The notes below the pieces were generated by a model, which saw only the letters and a program-made list of their open reading frames with translations, did no database searches and was not told the DNA's origin. Source: Zasmidium citrigriseum (Eukaryota; Ascomycota; Dothideomycetes; Mycosphaerellales; Mycosphaerellaceae). From it: a stretch of 64,000 bases of DNA. Location of the stretch: assembly GCA_002786025.1 (NCBI GenBank), contig NHNW01000003.1, positions 744,001-808,000 of the forward strand. The letters run 5' to 3'. Shown here one piece after another: positions 1-9,933 of the stretch. How positions within the stretch are numbered: position 1 is the stretch's first letter; each line of letters opens with the position of its first letter. Made by a program: the position numbers and the translations under genes.

Positions 1-1088
1 GGGGCAGCAAGGGCAAAGATGGCCTCACTGACTACCAGCGCCGAGTGATAAGCACGATTGGGCGAGGTGTCTTCCTGTGCGACTATTGCGATTTCCGCGG
101 ATCATGTACGCGCGACATGCAGACACACTTCAGGAATGCCGATCCTACGGGCCGGTCTCCAAAGCGGAAGGATTGTAAGAAGTGTTTCCGAAGGTTCTGC
201 CACTTCAATGGCGAGAAGCAGCACGCTTGCGATCCGGCCCTGCGCAATCCCAACGCGGACCGATATGTGCCTCCAGTCCAAGCCCAAGATAACACCGGCG
301 GGGTCCATGGCCAAGTTACTCCACCTTCCAACCAAATGCAACCAAGCTATGGCACGCCCGCTTCAGCACAGGTTGCGAATGCTGGCCCTATTGTCATCGA
401 CCTCACTCAAGACGCGGACACCGCCGATGAGCTTACCAGCGAAAGCTCATCCATGTCCCAACACAGCAGCTGCTATGACAACGACAACTCTTACGGCCAG
501 ATCACTTCACACCAGGAGACTCCAATCATAGCCAATGAAAGCTCCGAAGATGAGTGGGAGGCAAACCTTAGGGCCGAGCTCCTTCAAGAGATCGCCGCGA
601 TGGATCAAGAGCGCAATGGAAACGTGCCAGATGTGGCGAGCTACGGCACGAGCGCTCTGCCACCACAGCAAGCTGTGAACGGCACGCAAGCAACTCCCCT
701 CACGCAGTCTAACCAGGACTCTGGCATGTACCCACCAAATCAACAGTCGCAACACGCAAAACCTGTCAACGGTGGTGTGGGCTTGATTGCGCAAGGACGT
801 CACCTCCTGAACAGTGACGCAGAGATGCAAGGGCAGAACCAAGATCAGTCAGAGGATCTCATGTTCGATCAGAACGATGCTCTCAGCACTCCAGGTCTCA
901 CCCGAGCAAGCACCCCAGAAACGCTGAGCGAGGCTGTTACTCCTCGGGCCCCAGAAGACAGCAGCTTTGGCGATTACTCTCGCAAGAATGAACAGGCGTG
1001 CTCCTGTCCTGAAGGAGATCACCATTGGTCCTGTCCGCTCTTCCCATGGCATGATTACACCGACATTGAGGCCTTCTTGGAGAAGTAA
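1..1088 (+). CDS. Partial C2H2-like zinc-finger protein, 5' end outside window
   Basis: The frame is open from base 3 to the TAA at 1086-1088 with no upstream stop. There is no in-frame ATG before the zinc-binding region, so the true start or an upstream exon lies left of the window. The visible part starts almost at once with two Cys/His clusters, CDYCDF...H and CKKCF...H...C, which look like degenerate C2H2 fingers. A long Gln/Ser/Asn-rich, acidic, low-complexity stretch follows. A short C-terminal Cys/His patch (CSCPEGDHHWSCP) closes the protein. A nuclear regulatory role is plausible from the fingers and disordered middle, but I do not recognise a named family. The short ATG reading frame at base 19 ends in TGA after nine codons and is not the start. 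Confidence 0.7.
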   Translation, partial: GSKGKDGLTDYQRRVISTIGRGVFLCDYCDFRGSCTRDMQTHFRNADPTGRSPKRKDCKKCFRRFCHFNGEKQHACDPALRNPNADRYVPPVQAQDNTGGVHGQVTPPSNQMQPSYGTPASAQVANAGPIVIDLTQDADTADELTSESSSMSQHSSCYDNDNSYGQITSHQETPIIANESSEDEWEANLRAELLQEIAAMDQERNGNVPDVASYGTSALPPQQAVNGTQATPLTQSNQDSGMYPPNQQSQHAKPVNGGVGLIAQGRHLLNSDAEMQGQNQDQSEDLMFDQNDALSTPGLTRASTPETLSEAVTPRAPEDSSFGDYSRKNEQACSCPEGDHHWSCPLFPWHDYTDIEAFLEK

Positions 1089-1616
1089 TCATGTCGGGGA
1101 GTCGTTGCGACGACTTTCTGAGCCTGCTATACTCGTCAATGCCAGGGCGATGGCATGAATTCACTTCGACGCTATCTACGACACACCGAAATACCGTCAA
1201 ATACCACGACAAGGAGATGACTTAGTCGTCACCTGCAATGGCCAAGCCGGAAAATCAGTTGCGCTAGTTTCGGACCACATCTATTAAGGCAAAGCAGACC
1301 AGAAAGCGCAAATACAAGAGCGCAGAATTCGTAGGTGAGGAAGACCCGCACTCGACAGAGAAGAAGTCATCTCGTCTTGATCGAAGACTGAAGTAGGTCT
1401 TTGACAGACGAAGAGCTGGCTCGGACAGAAGGCGAAGTCGAAATGGCCCCTAGGAAGAGCGCAATTGCCGTGCATTTCTTTCCGAGCGGTCTTCCAGACA
1501 TAGCATTGGCTATGGGTCAGAAAGTTGAATAGGATGAAGATTTTAAAATGGATCTCTGTAGCTTCAGTTTCATTAAAATCCCCTACAAGTTACCATTGCC
1601 CTTGCTCATGTGTCCT
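1089..1616. other. Intergenic, no gene seen
   Basis: The stretch between the zinc-finger gene and the 3' end of the SDR gene carries only short frames without family features. It would hold both 3' ends of a convergent pair. Confidence 0.5.
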
Positions 1617-2492
1617 TTACCACGGCACTCCCTTTCCATTGTAGTATGCAGGGTGCTTATCCTCCCAGCCCGGCACATGAATGTTCAGGAACTGTCCGTT
1701 GTGCGCCGGCGTCGTCTCGTTCATGATTCGCAAAACTTCCTTGACCCCGACATGAGGCTCGAGATCGGCGTAAGAAGATCCCAGATCTGTCTTCAGCCAC
1801 TGTTCAGACGTCAGTGTCACAATCTCAAGTACGATGTTGCTCATGATGACTTACGCCAGGGGTGATCAACAAGAAGGTAAAGCCCTCATCTTCCTTCTCG
1901 TGGGCGTAGAATTGATTCATCATGCTAAGAGCCGCCTTCGAGATACGGTAGCTGTGGGCCGCGCTTGGTGGCCAGTCGCGGACTCTTGCGATCGAGCCAA
2001 GCGATGAGGAGCTGGGAGACACAATGTCAGTATTCAATAAGTGGACAGTCCGAGAAGTGGCACTGACATGTTAAACACCTGCTTCTTCTTCCCCTTCTGC
2101 AACAACGGCAAAAAAGCAGCAGTAACCCGATTGACCGAAACCACATTGACATCAAAAACCTCATGCAGCATCTCACTCTTCACATCCTCCATCTTCTTCT
2201 CATCCCAAGGCAAGATGCCGGCATTGTTGACAAGGACATCAAGACCAGATCCACCAAGTTTCGATTCGACTACGGCAGCGGCCTTGTTGATGCTTTCTTC
2301 TTTTTGGATCTCGGCAACAACGTTGATCAAACGGTCTGAGTTGGATGAGACCAGACTGTTCAGGCCTTCGGACTTGTTGTTGCGGGTGATGGCGAAGATC
2401 TTGCCGACTTGGCTGGCGGGGAGTTCGAGGAGTTGCTTGACGAGTTCGAGGCCGATGCCCTTGGAGGTTCCGGTGATGACGTAGGATGCCAT
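1617..2492 (-). CDS. Short-chain dehydrogenase/reductase, C-factor/sniffer-like
   Basis: Three exons on the minus strand (2492-2068, 2011-1855, 1799-1617) join into 254 residues. Introns are 2012-2067 (GTCAGT donor) and 1800-1854 (GTAAGT donor), both with CTGAC branch-like motifs. The joins restore the SDR core: TGTSKGIG near residue 7 (NAD(P)-binding Gly motif), NNAG, the strand NISSSLGS across the first junction, the catalytic YRISK, and ITPGW across the second junction. An NAD(P)H-dependent carbonyl reductase or alcohol dehydrogenase is expected, and the substrate cannot be told. It belongs to the same SDR subgroup as the gene at 53011; both end in a similar Gly-x-x-x-Pro-Trp tail. There is no signal peptide, so it should be cytosolic. 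Confidence 0.88.
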
Positions 2493-3032
2493 TGTGCTGT
2501 CTTGATCTCTTCACAGGTTGCACTGACTTGATGAGATTGATGTGGTCTGATGTCGAGGAGCAAGAACGACTATAAATTGTTCCACGTGCTGTTGGGGTTA
2601 AGCCTTTCCTCCCGGCCGAGAGCCTGATTATTAAGACCCTCTCCACCATGGATTCAGTGGCTTGGCGAGCGAAGTTCGCTTTCGGTATGTTGGCTTGGTC
2701 AGCACAAAGAAAAGTTGCCAGCCCTAGTTGCACTGCTTGAGGCTGCTGTTGCTAGCAATGTCAACGCTTGCGGGGACACCATACGTCCAGGCCCAATGTG
2801 CAGTTGACAGGAAGAAGACATAGGGCATTTTGAAGGCAACAATCCCTCTGAGACGCTTTTGCTCTCGCTATTGGACGTTTCTTGCTGTTTCACTTTGTCA
2901 TGTTGGTCGAAGCAACGCACGCATTGGTCGCAGGTTTATCCCTCTTCAGAATGAAGGACGACAGACCCACCAGACTTCTACTCTCTGCCTGAAAAATTCG
3001 GGAATTCGGCCTTCGTCGGACACCACGTCAAT

Positions 3033-3716
3033 TCATACAAGCCGTGGATTGCAAAGCAATACACTTTCTACGGCCCTGTCGAAGAGCGAGTGGCCGTTCT
3101 CGTAAGGACTGCAATGACGGCTTTGTGGGCCGGTATATTGCGACGCCATCGAGGTGAAGACTCTCTGACCCTTACACGAAGCTGCGTGATGGTCATGAAC
3201 TTCTGGCGCTACTACTGTGCCCATCACACAGCCACAGCGACTGGACGCCAGAGGCATGACGAAGACGTCTCTAGATGATGGAGAGCGACAGCGTGGAATA
3301 TCACCAACAGATGGATGGTGGCCAGGTCCATCCGCTTCTGGCTCAGTTGCAGGCAACGTCGATGGTGAAACCTTTTTGGGAGGCATTCTCTGCGAGTATT
3401 GCGACTGCTGTGTCGTGGCACATTGTTGTCTGCTGTCGACTAGAACTGCTTTGCAGGAGCCTACCATTGTCGGTGCGTTCTTTCCGGTCGAGCTTCTCGC
3501 ACTAATCGCGAGCTGGAGATTCATAAGAGCCTCTGCTTTGCGATGCAGTGTCTCCAGCGCTGCCTGCAAGGCGACAAGTCCGCAACGCAAATGCCAATCA
3601 GTACTGACAATCGGTTGGAGATCGACCTTTCTCGTGGAAGTCTGTTTGACGTGCATGGGTACACCATACTCAGTGACCAGATTTCCAGCGATCGGTTCAT
3701 TTTCGTACTGGGCCAT
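3033..3716 (-). CDS. Hypothetical protein, uncertain
   Basis: An uninterrupted frame of 227 codons starts at a real ATG (3716) with A/T-poor flanks. The first ~110 residues look protein-like, with a Leu/Ala-rich amphipathic segment around residues 45-70 (ALQAALETLHRKAEALMNL) that could be helical. The C-terminal half is His/Ser/Pro-rich and may be non-coding read-through or need an intron. No family is recognised. An opposite-strand frame of equal length (3217-3903) overlaps it, so one of the two is a shadow or both are chance. Treat it as a candidate only. Confidence 0.3.
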   Translation of the reverse strand: MAQYENEPIAGNLVTEYGVPMHVKQTSTRKVDLQPIVSTDWHLRCGLVALQAALETLHRKAEALMNLQLAISARSSTGKNAPTMVGSCKAVLVDSRQQCATTQQSQYSQRMPPKKVSPSTLPATEPEADGPGHHPSVGDIPRCRSPSSRDVFVMPLASSRCGCVMGTVVAPEVHDHHAASCKGQRVFTSMASQYTGPQSRHCSPYENGHSLFDRAVESVLLCNPRLV

Positions 3717-3903
3717 AGACGCTGGAATATCCGTTCATTGCGGTCGAGAGGCTCCATGGTACGCAAGTGTGGCCTGTAAAGCCGTCGCGGAAGGACGCAT
3801 GTTCTTCGTTCTAGTCGCGGGCCATATTGGGAGAACAATTTTGCGGTTGCGAGACGCAGGCCTGCATGAGGACATACAGACATGGGCGGCGCGAGATGAT
3901 TGA

Positions 3904-5139
3904 AGATGTAAAGAGAAAGGATTGTGATGAAGAGTGATGGAGAAATGAACAGCGGAAAGAAAGGAGGCTGGGAAGGCTCTACCGGATCAAGTCTTGCCTA
4001 GTCCCTTCCGAGAATTCTGTCGCGACTCGGAATGCACCCCTTTTCTCTCTTGCAAACACCACATGACAACTTTCCGTCCTTCATTCGACAACTGTTCCTC
4101 GGCCACGCTCGAGTGCGGCAAGGTGCCGAGAAGTTACTGCTCTTGCATAAAATTGAGTCGTCATGAATACCTTCCGTGCTCATTCTCAGAACGGAACCAT
4201 TTGCATCATCGAAGACCACTTGCTTTAGCTACGACAGGCTCATCACACTCCAACTCGTAATGTCTCTAGGCATCAGCGTTACGGAGACCGAAGCGCTCAG
4301 CCAGGACGTTCCATTATGATGCAATCTTGGCTTCAGCATCATCGCCACAACCTTCCATGGCCTCCGAATGGAAAGCGAACTTTCAAGACGGACTCGCCCT
4401 TTCTTGTCGAATGCTTCTTTGAAGGCGGAAGTAATGCTCCGGTAAGACCTGCGGTGGCTATGCCCTACCTGGCATCGAGGAGACTGCACATGGCACGTGG
4501 GAAGCAATGCGAAACACGACTGACGCACCCCGTTGACGAACCTAGAGCCAATACCAAAGTCGACGAATAGACATTCTAGGTGGATCATGGAACATCTTGC
4601 TAAAATGCCGGCCCTGGCGAACTTTGCATGAACTGCTTCTATTCTTGCTTCACATCTTCCCTGCATGGACACGTTTATGTCAAAGTTTAATCATACATCA
4701 GACCACGATTGCGATATTTGCGAGGCTCTGGAACGTGGACTCTGTCTATGCGTCTCTATCTTGGCGGACAGACTTAGCAATCGAATTGTGATGCTGGGCC
4801 CTGAGAGGCTGAGCGGAGTCCGGATGCTGCTATGTTTTCACAAGATTGACAGGGCTCATCCCAGCTTCGATGATGTGGTCTCGAGCTTATTGCGATACGG
4901 ACCAAGAAAGAGGGCTATCTAGTGGCAACTGGATCATGAGAATAGCACCGTCCGCGGAACGCGGATTCTGAGAATACGGGTTTGAGAGGGTATAAAGAAC
5001 ATCGCCCCGTTCTCGAAGTTCAATCCATCCAGCACAACAGCGAGCATCAAGAACATCAACAAGCAACACAGCAAACCCGACTCCCCTCAACCAGACAAGC
5101 TCAAAAGCACGACTCTTAACCCCCAACCCAAGTTTCAAG
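3904..5139. other. Intergenic; promoter side of small secreted protein
   Basis: No convincing gene is seen. A TATAAA box at 4991-4996 sits about 145 bases upstream of the ATG at 5140, and an A/C-rich leader follows it. Other frames here have mixed composition and no recognisable domain. Confidence 0.45.
4991..4996 (+). promoter_or_regulatory. TATA box of the small secreted protein gene
   Basis: The hexamer TATAAA lies in GGGTATAAAGAAC, about 145 bases before the ATG at 5140. It is placed by sequence only and the transcription start is not known. Confidence 0.45.
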
Positions 5140-5650
5140 ATGCAGATCAAGAACTTCGCCATCCTCCTTGCCTCCTTCGCCGCGACAAGTGTCCTGGCTT
5201 CCCCAGTTCCAAACGCAGAGGTAGATCACCCTTCCCAAGAAGCTTCCATCGCCCAGCAAAACTGACATACTTCTCAGGCCGGTCTCGAAGTCCGCGCCGA
5301 GCAAGCAGAGCAAGCATCTCAAGCCGAACAAGTCCAGCAAGGCACACAAGCCGAGCAAGGCGAGCAATGGTACCCGCAGCCAGCCTACCCATTCAACCCA
5401 AATCGCAACCGCCAGAACTGGAGACCTGCGAACGACTGGAGAAACTTGCCGAATCCATTCCCGGCTGGTTCAGGGCGCGGTTGGTACAACCAGCAGTGTC
5501 CATGGCAGCAGCCGTATTGCACTAGCTGCAGAGGTAAGCATCTCGACTGGACGCACCTCATCTCATTTGCTAACATCAGGCACAGGATTCTATCAAGGCA
5601 GCACGGGAGTCTGTGGTGGCCCGAATTTTGGGGGATGTCCTTGCATCTAA
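5140..5650 (+). CDS. Small secreted cysteine-containing protein
   Basis: Three exons (5140-5220, 5278-5533, 5580-5650) give about 135 residues. Introns are 5221-5277 and 5534-5579, both GT-AG. The N-terminus is a clear signal peptide (MQIKNFAILLASFAATSVLA) ending in A-S-P. A Gln/Glu/Ala repeat-like stretch (QAEQ units) follows, then a Trp/Asn/Pro/Arg-rich middle. The C-terminal third carries all six cysteines (CPWQQPYC, TSC, VCGG, CPC). A second AG six bases downstream (5585) would also keep the frame and remove two residues. The size, signal peptide and clustered cysteines match fungal secreted effector-like or cell-wall proteins, but I recognise no named family. The gene lies tail to tail with the royal-jelly-like gene (173 bases apart). 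Confidence 0.8.
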
Positions 5651-5822
5651 GCCCATTGCACAGCTGATGATCTGAGCCGCAATGAAACAGATCCACGTAG
5701 AACAGAGACTGGGACGAGACTGCGTTGGCAAAGCGTTGCTTTTGAGCTTCGGTAGTGGACATGTCTTCGTAATCCAATTCATTATTTTGTCATGTAGCTC
5801 ATGACACCTAGACTTCTCGCAT

Positions 5823-7211
5823 TTATACCTTGTTCCCATTATTGGGCAACTTGGCCCTGAACGCAACATAAGGCTTCTTCCTGCGATCGACCAACGGTAA
5901 GCCCGTGCCGGGATAAATAGCCGGTAGGTAATTCAGCTGGTTGACGGTGAAGTACAGATATCCGTCACTCGCGATGCTCATCGTGTCGACCTGAACACAA
6001 GATCAGCAATGGAACACCGTTACACTCGGAAGATATCACTCACCCAATTAATCCTCGGATCCCTCACAAAGATCGTCGCATAAGTCGTCTTCGGATCATA
6101 CATCGAAATAGCATCCTGTTCAACATTCCCGGCATAAACAATGCCGTTCGAATCAGTCTCCATCCCATCACTGATACCCTTCTCGCCCAAATTCTTGACC
6201 TGCGCCTGAGCTCTCGCCTGATATCCACTCCTCTGATCCCGCAAAGCAGCGGTCGGGACAGAGTACAAGAACCGGCCTCCAATAACAGAGAAATAGAGCG
6301 TGGCGTAATCCGGCGAAATCGCAATCCCATCCGAGCCAAAAGTAATGAAACCCGGCTTAAGAGCAGACAAAGCGCCGCTGATCTGATACATGGGATCGCC
6401 CCAGACATAGGGAACGCTTCCGTAGATGGCGTGTGTCTCTTTGAAGGGGTTGCGGGTTCCCTTGCCGGTGCCGAGATCGACGAAGATGATTGCATTGTCG
6501 CCTTCGAGGGAGCTGTCGGTGATGTAGGCTGCACCTTGGCCGCTGGTGCCGGAGAGGTTGGGGTTGCGGTCGATGCGGACGTCGTTGAGGTAGGAATCTG
6601 GGTGGACGAGGTCGGTGTTGAAGATTATGGTTTTGACGATTTCGTTGGTGTTTAGGTTTATGTTGACGAGCTTCGGTCCACCGGGAACGGTGGCGTTGAG
6701 CATTGGGTGGTTTGGATCTTGGAAGTCTTGGACTCGGCCGGTGTCGAGGATCCACAGCGTATCCCTGGAGTCGATGATGACGGACTGAACGCCGAGAAGA
6801 TGCTTGCTGTCGCCCTTGGTTACAGCGGGGATTGCCAGACGGTTGACTGCACCTCCTGGGCTCATATTGTAAGATGCATTCGGATATGCAACTTCACTAT
6901 CTATGTCGGTCAACTCGCCAACCTGCATGGTCGGGATGATGCCATTGTAGGTATTCGCAACATCAAGGGCGGATGGGTAGCATGCAAACTTCCTGCCAAC
7001 ATTGGAGACCGCGATACCTGTTGGCCATTGTCCAGTGAAGTAGTGGACCTTGAGCCGTCAGCAAACGTTCTTCATCTGCCTTGGCTGCGACACCTACAAT
7101 GTCGAGCTCCGGGCCCTTCGTCAACGGATCCGTTCGAATGTCCTCAGGTCCAACAGCAAAGGCAAGCTGCAGAACCGCCAGCCCGGCGAGGGTCTTTCCG
7201 CCGATGGTCAT
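5823..7211 (-). CDS. Major royal jelly/yellow-family secreted protein
   Basis: Exons 7211-7098, 7048-6044 and 5990-5823 join into 428 residues. Introns are 7049-7097 (49 nt) and 5991-6043 (53 nt). The first join gives LDIVHYFTGQWPTGIAVS, the opening strand typical of the MRJP/yellow beta-propeller family. The middle carries WILDTGR and DSYLNDVRID, and the last join gives INWVDTMSIASDGYLYF. The N-terminus (KTLAGLAVLQLAFA) fits a signal peptide. Fungal and bacterial members are secreted, lactonase-like six-bladed propellers of mostly unknown substrate. The full fungal length is present. RNase T2 lies upstream on the same strand; the 405 bases between them hold no further gene. Confidence 0.9.
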
Positions 7212-7616
7212 ATTGACTACGAGACTGATGATAGAAGCTTTGGAGGCTCAAGTCTTCGTTCCTGCATGGCGGCCAGCCGTTGCCTATATGTTGAAGGTGC
7301 CGGGCCTCGGTATTGAAAGAAGCCTCTGCCGTCTAACTTTATTCTTCTTTTGCTGCGAGAAATGGTTTAGTACCTTCCCAATAGAGCGATTTGTTGACTT
7401 CATCCCCGCAGATCGTCAGGTACTCGCGATGCTTTTGTTATGAGCTTGCTATGATGCCAGAGGCTTGCTGAAAATTGGTGACTTGATGGCTCAAGAGACT
7501 TGTTGCAGTGTTTCGAGATGATCTGCCCTGTCTTTATCATGAAGCATCGTACACTGCCATACCTGTACAAATATATACATTCTTCATCAACTCATTCTCG
7601 TGCGTCCATCCGTTTC

Positions 7617-8704
7617 TTACTTCTGGTAAGAAGTAACATTGGTGGTAATGTTCCAGTGAACAGGCGAGGCATCTGCTGGGGTCTGCTCATAGTACCAGAT
7701 GGCACCAGTAGCATTCGAGCATCCACTGATCGCAGGCGAGTCGACAGGAACGTACTTGAAGTCCTGAGGACGGCCAAGCACATGCATGTTGTACCACACC
7801 TCACTCAGCACGGTTCGACCAGTATCAGTGGTGTTGCTGTTTCTGCCCGCCTCCGTCTCGTTGTATCTTGGGCCAGAGCAGCCGATGTATGGGACAGCTC
7901 CGTGCATAGCAGAGAGCGCGTCCTGAATATCGGTGAGGCTCTGGCCGGAGCTGTTGCTTGGGTTGATGCCGTATTGCTGGAGCCATTGGAAGGTCGGGAA
8001 CTTCCTATAGTATCCGATTGTTGTCTCAAAGAAATCCACCACTTCCTCATGCTCTTCATATTCTGGTCCGTAGCAGGGGATATCGAAGGTCGAGTAACAG
8101 GTCGCGTGCTTGGAGAATTCGTGCTCCCAGAAGTCGGAGTTGGGGCCAGTCCTTGAACACATGCGTTAGCCTCTCGAATCAAGAAGATGTTGTACAGACA
8201 TACTGCGAGATCCAGTACTTGTTCATCCAGGCAAGCATATCATATCGGCCGAATTTCTCGAGGAACGTAGAGATGCTCGGGCCATTGTACGGTTTCACAA
8301 CGGTACCATTTGGCATTCCATTTGTGGTGTTTGGTGAAGGGACTCTGTCGTACTGCCTCGTCAAATCACAGTATTGCGTGTATGAACCGTTGCAGAAGTC
8401 TGGCCAGAGGCCGTGGAGGGTCCAAGTGTTCTCTGGCAGCTCCTTGTCTGCCCAAGTATCCCAGAATTGAGTAGCCAGCAGCAGACCGCCGAAGGTCTCC
8501 GTACAGCAGGTGTCGACGGTCTTTGGGTTCGCTTTCGCGGAGCAAGAGAGGTAGGCTAAAAGGTCAGTGATTGTCTGGTATCTGGTAGAACTGAATATAC
8601 ACACCGGGCTGAAGCACGCAAGTGTGGTTGTCCGGAGAGATGTCGTACAGGACTGCCGAGGCAGAGGCCGCAAAGGCGGCTGCTAGAGTCAATGTGCTCT
8701 TCAT
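7617..8704 (-). CDS. Secreted ribonuclease T2
   Basis: Exons 8704-8605, 8555-8204 and 8151-7617 join into 328 residues. Introns are 8556-8604 and 8152-8203. Both T2 active-site boxes are intact: CAS I as THGL-type TLHGLWPDFC (catalytic His about residue 81) and CAS II as WEHEFSKHATC (His 161, Glu 162, Lys 165, His 166), the latter completed by the second splice. A signal peptide (MKSTLTLAAAFAASASA) and several N-x-S/T sites fit a secreted glycoprotein. An in-frame ATG four codons upstream (8716) is possible, but 8704 has the better -3 base. Function by family: cleavage of single-stranded RNA through 2',3'-cyclic phosphates, outside the cell or in the vacuole. Confidence 0.93.
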
Positions 8705-9933
8705 TTTGGATGGCATGAACTTGGGAGTGACGGAGAAAATCGATCTGGCGGCGGTCCTACCTGTTATACCCGGCTCTAATGATCTACAAACCGTGTAGGC
8801 GACCTCCACCCACGTGGAAGGCAGCGGATGGTCTTGCAATGGGCTTGGGACGGTGCCTGCATATCTCGATAACCTCGTGGGCGGTGTACCTGCAGCGATA
8901 GGCCAAACGCCTTTTCCAATGCGCAAAATGATGAGGGCCAAGGCATCTGGATGGCGTCGGACGTCGTCCTGAAGAAGGATCCTTCTGACGTCGACGACCA
9001 GCCATTCAAGTTTCTCGGCGTGAGGTGGTCCGAGCGTGAAACTGTGCTGAGAGACGCGACCTCACCTCCTCCCTTTCACATCTCCATCCATCCATCCACA
9101 CGTCGAAACGACACATCTCCCTCCGAAACTGGCATCGCTCCATGTCCCTAACTCCGTAGGCGATGAGACGATACGATTGATTCAAGGCCCCCCGAACAAC
9201 GCTGCGAGGTTGTCCCCGTCATGGCAGAATCTGCATTCACGCCCGCTAATCGCACGCACGCCGCTCGCACGCACGCCGCGAGTGTACACGATCTAGAGGG
9301 AGACGATAGAGCCTACTCATACTCTGTATCGGTGGACTCGCGATTCCTTGATCTCAACAATGGCTCTTTATCCAGGCTCTTGAAGCCAGTGCAGTAAGAC
9401 GTCTTTGTCCTCTGCTCTTACTTCCACGCTCTGATTGCTAGTGTCTCTCTATAAGTACACTTTCAAGAGGCTTGATCAAATATTTACTTCATCCTCTCAC
9501 CACTATCCCTATTATGTCGAATTATATCGGCCGATGACTCTGGTATACTCAAACGAGAAGTGCATTCTAGATTATAACGTGGGCACCTCCGAAGTCCTCT
9601 CCGATTTACTCGTCCAAGACCAGCTGTCATGGCGGTCATGGCGATCTTGCTCCGCTTGGAGGCCGTCTGTCACATGACGATGGATGGCTTCTCGTCGCAG
9701 ATACAATTGGAGCAGCTACAGGTTCGTACTCAGCGGCTGGGGGCATCGACACCGAGCCGTCGGGTAGTTTGGTCTCGCTTACCGCTGACGTCAAAACAAG
9801 TGAAAGGCCCCTCCGCCACACGTGACGTTCTAAAATCGTCGCATGATTCTTGGCGTCTTCCACCTTCAAATCGAAGACTTCCTACTCTCTCAAATCTCTC
9901 CACTTGCGACACCATCACCTTCACACAGACATC
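8705..9933. other. Intergenic, shared 5' region of RNase T2 and DUF6604 genes
   Basis: A divergent promoter region of 1.2 kb. It contains a short direct repeat of GCACGCACGCCGC at about 9251-9280. No gene is recognised in it. Frames at 8776-9009 are shadows of one another. Confidence 0.5.

Noticed and set aside
45..57. GTG as start of the first gene
   Set aside because: The frame is open to the window edge without an ATG, so the gene is cut rather than starting at GTG.
3217..3903. 228-codon plus-strand frame
   Set aside because: Overlaps the opposite frame 3033-3716; composition is mixed and no motif is seen. Neither strand is secure.
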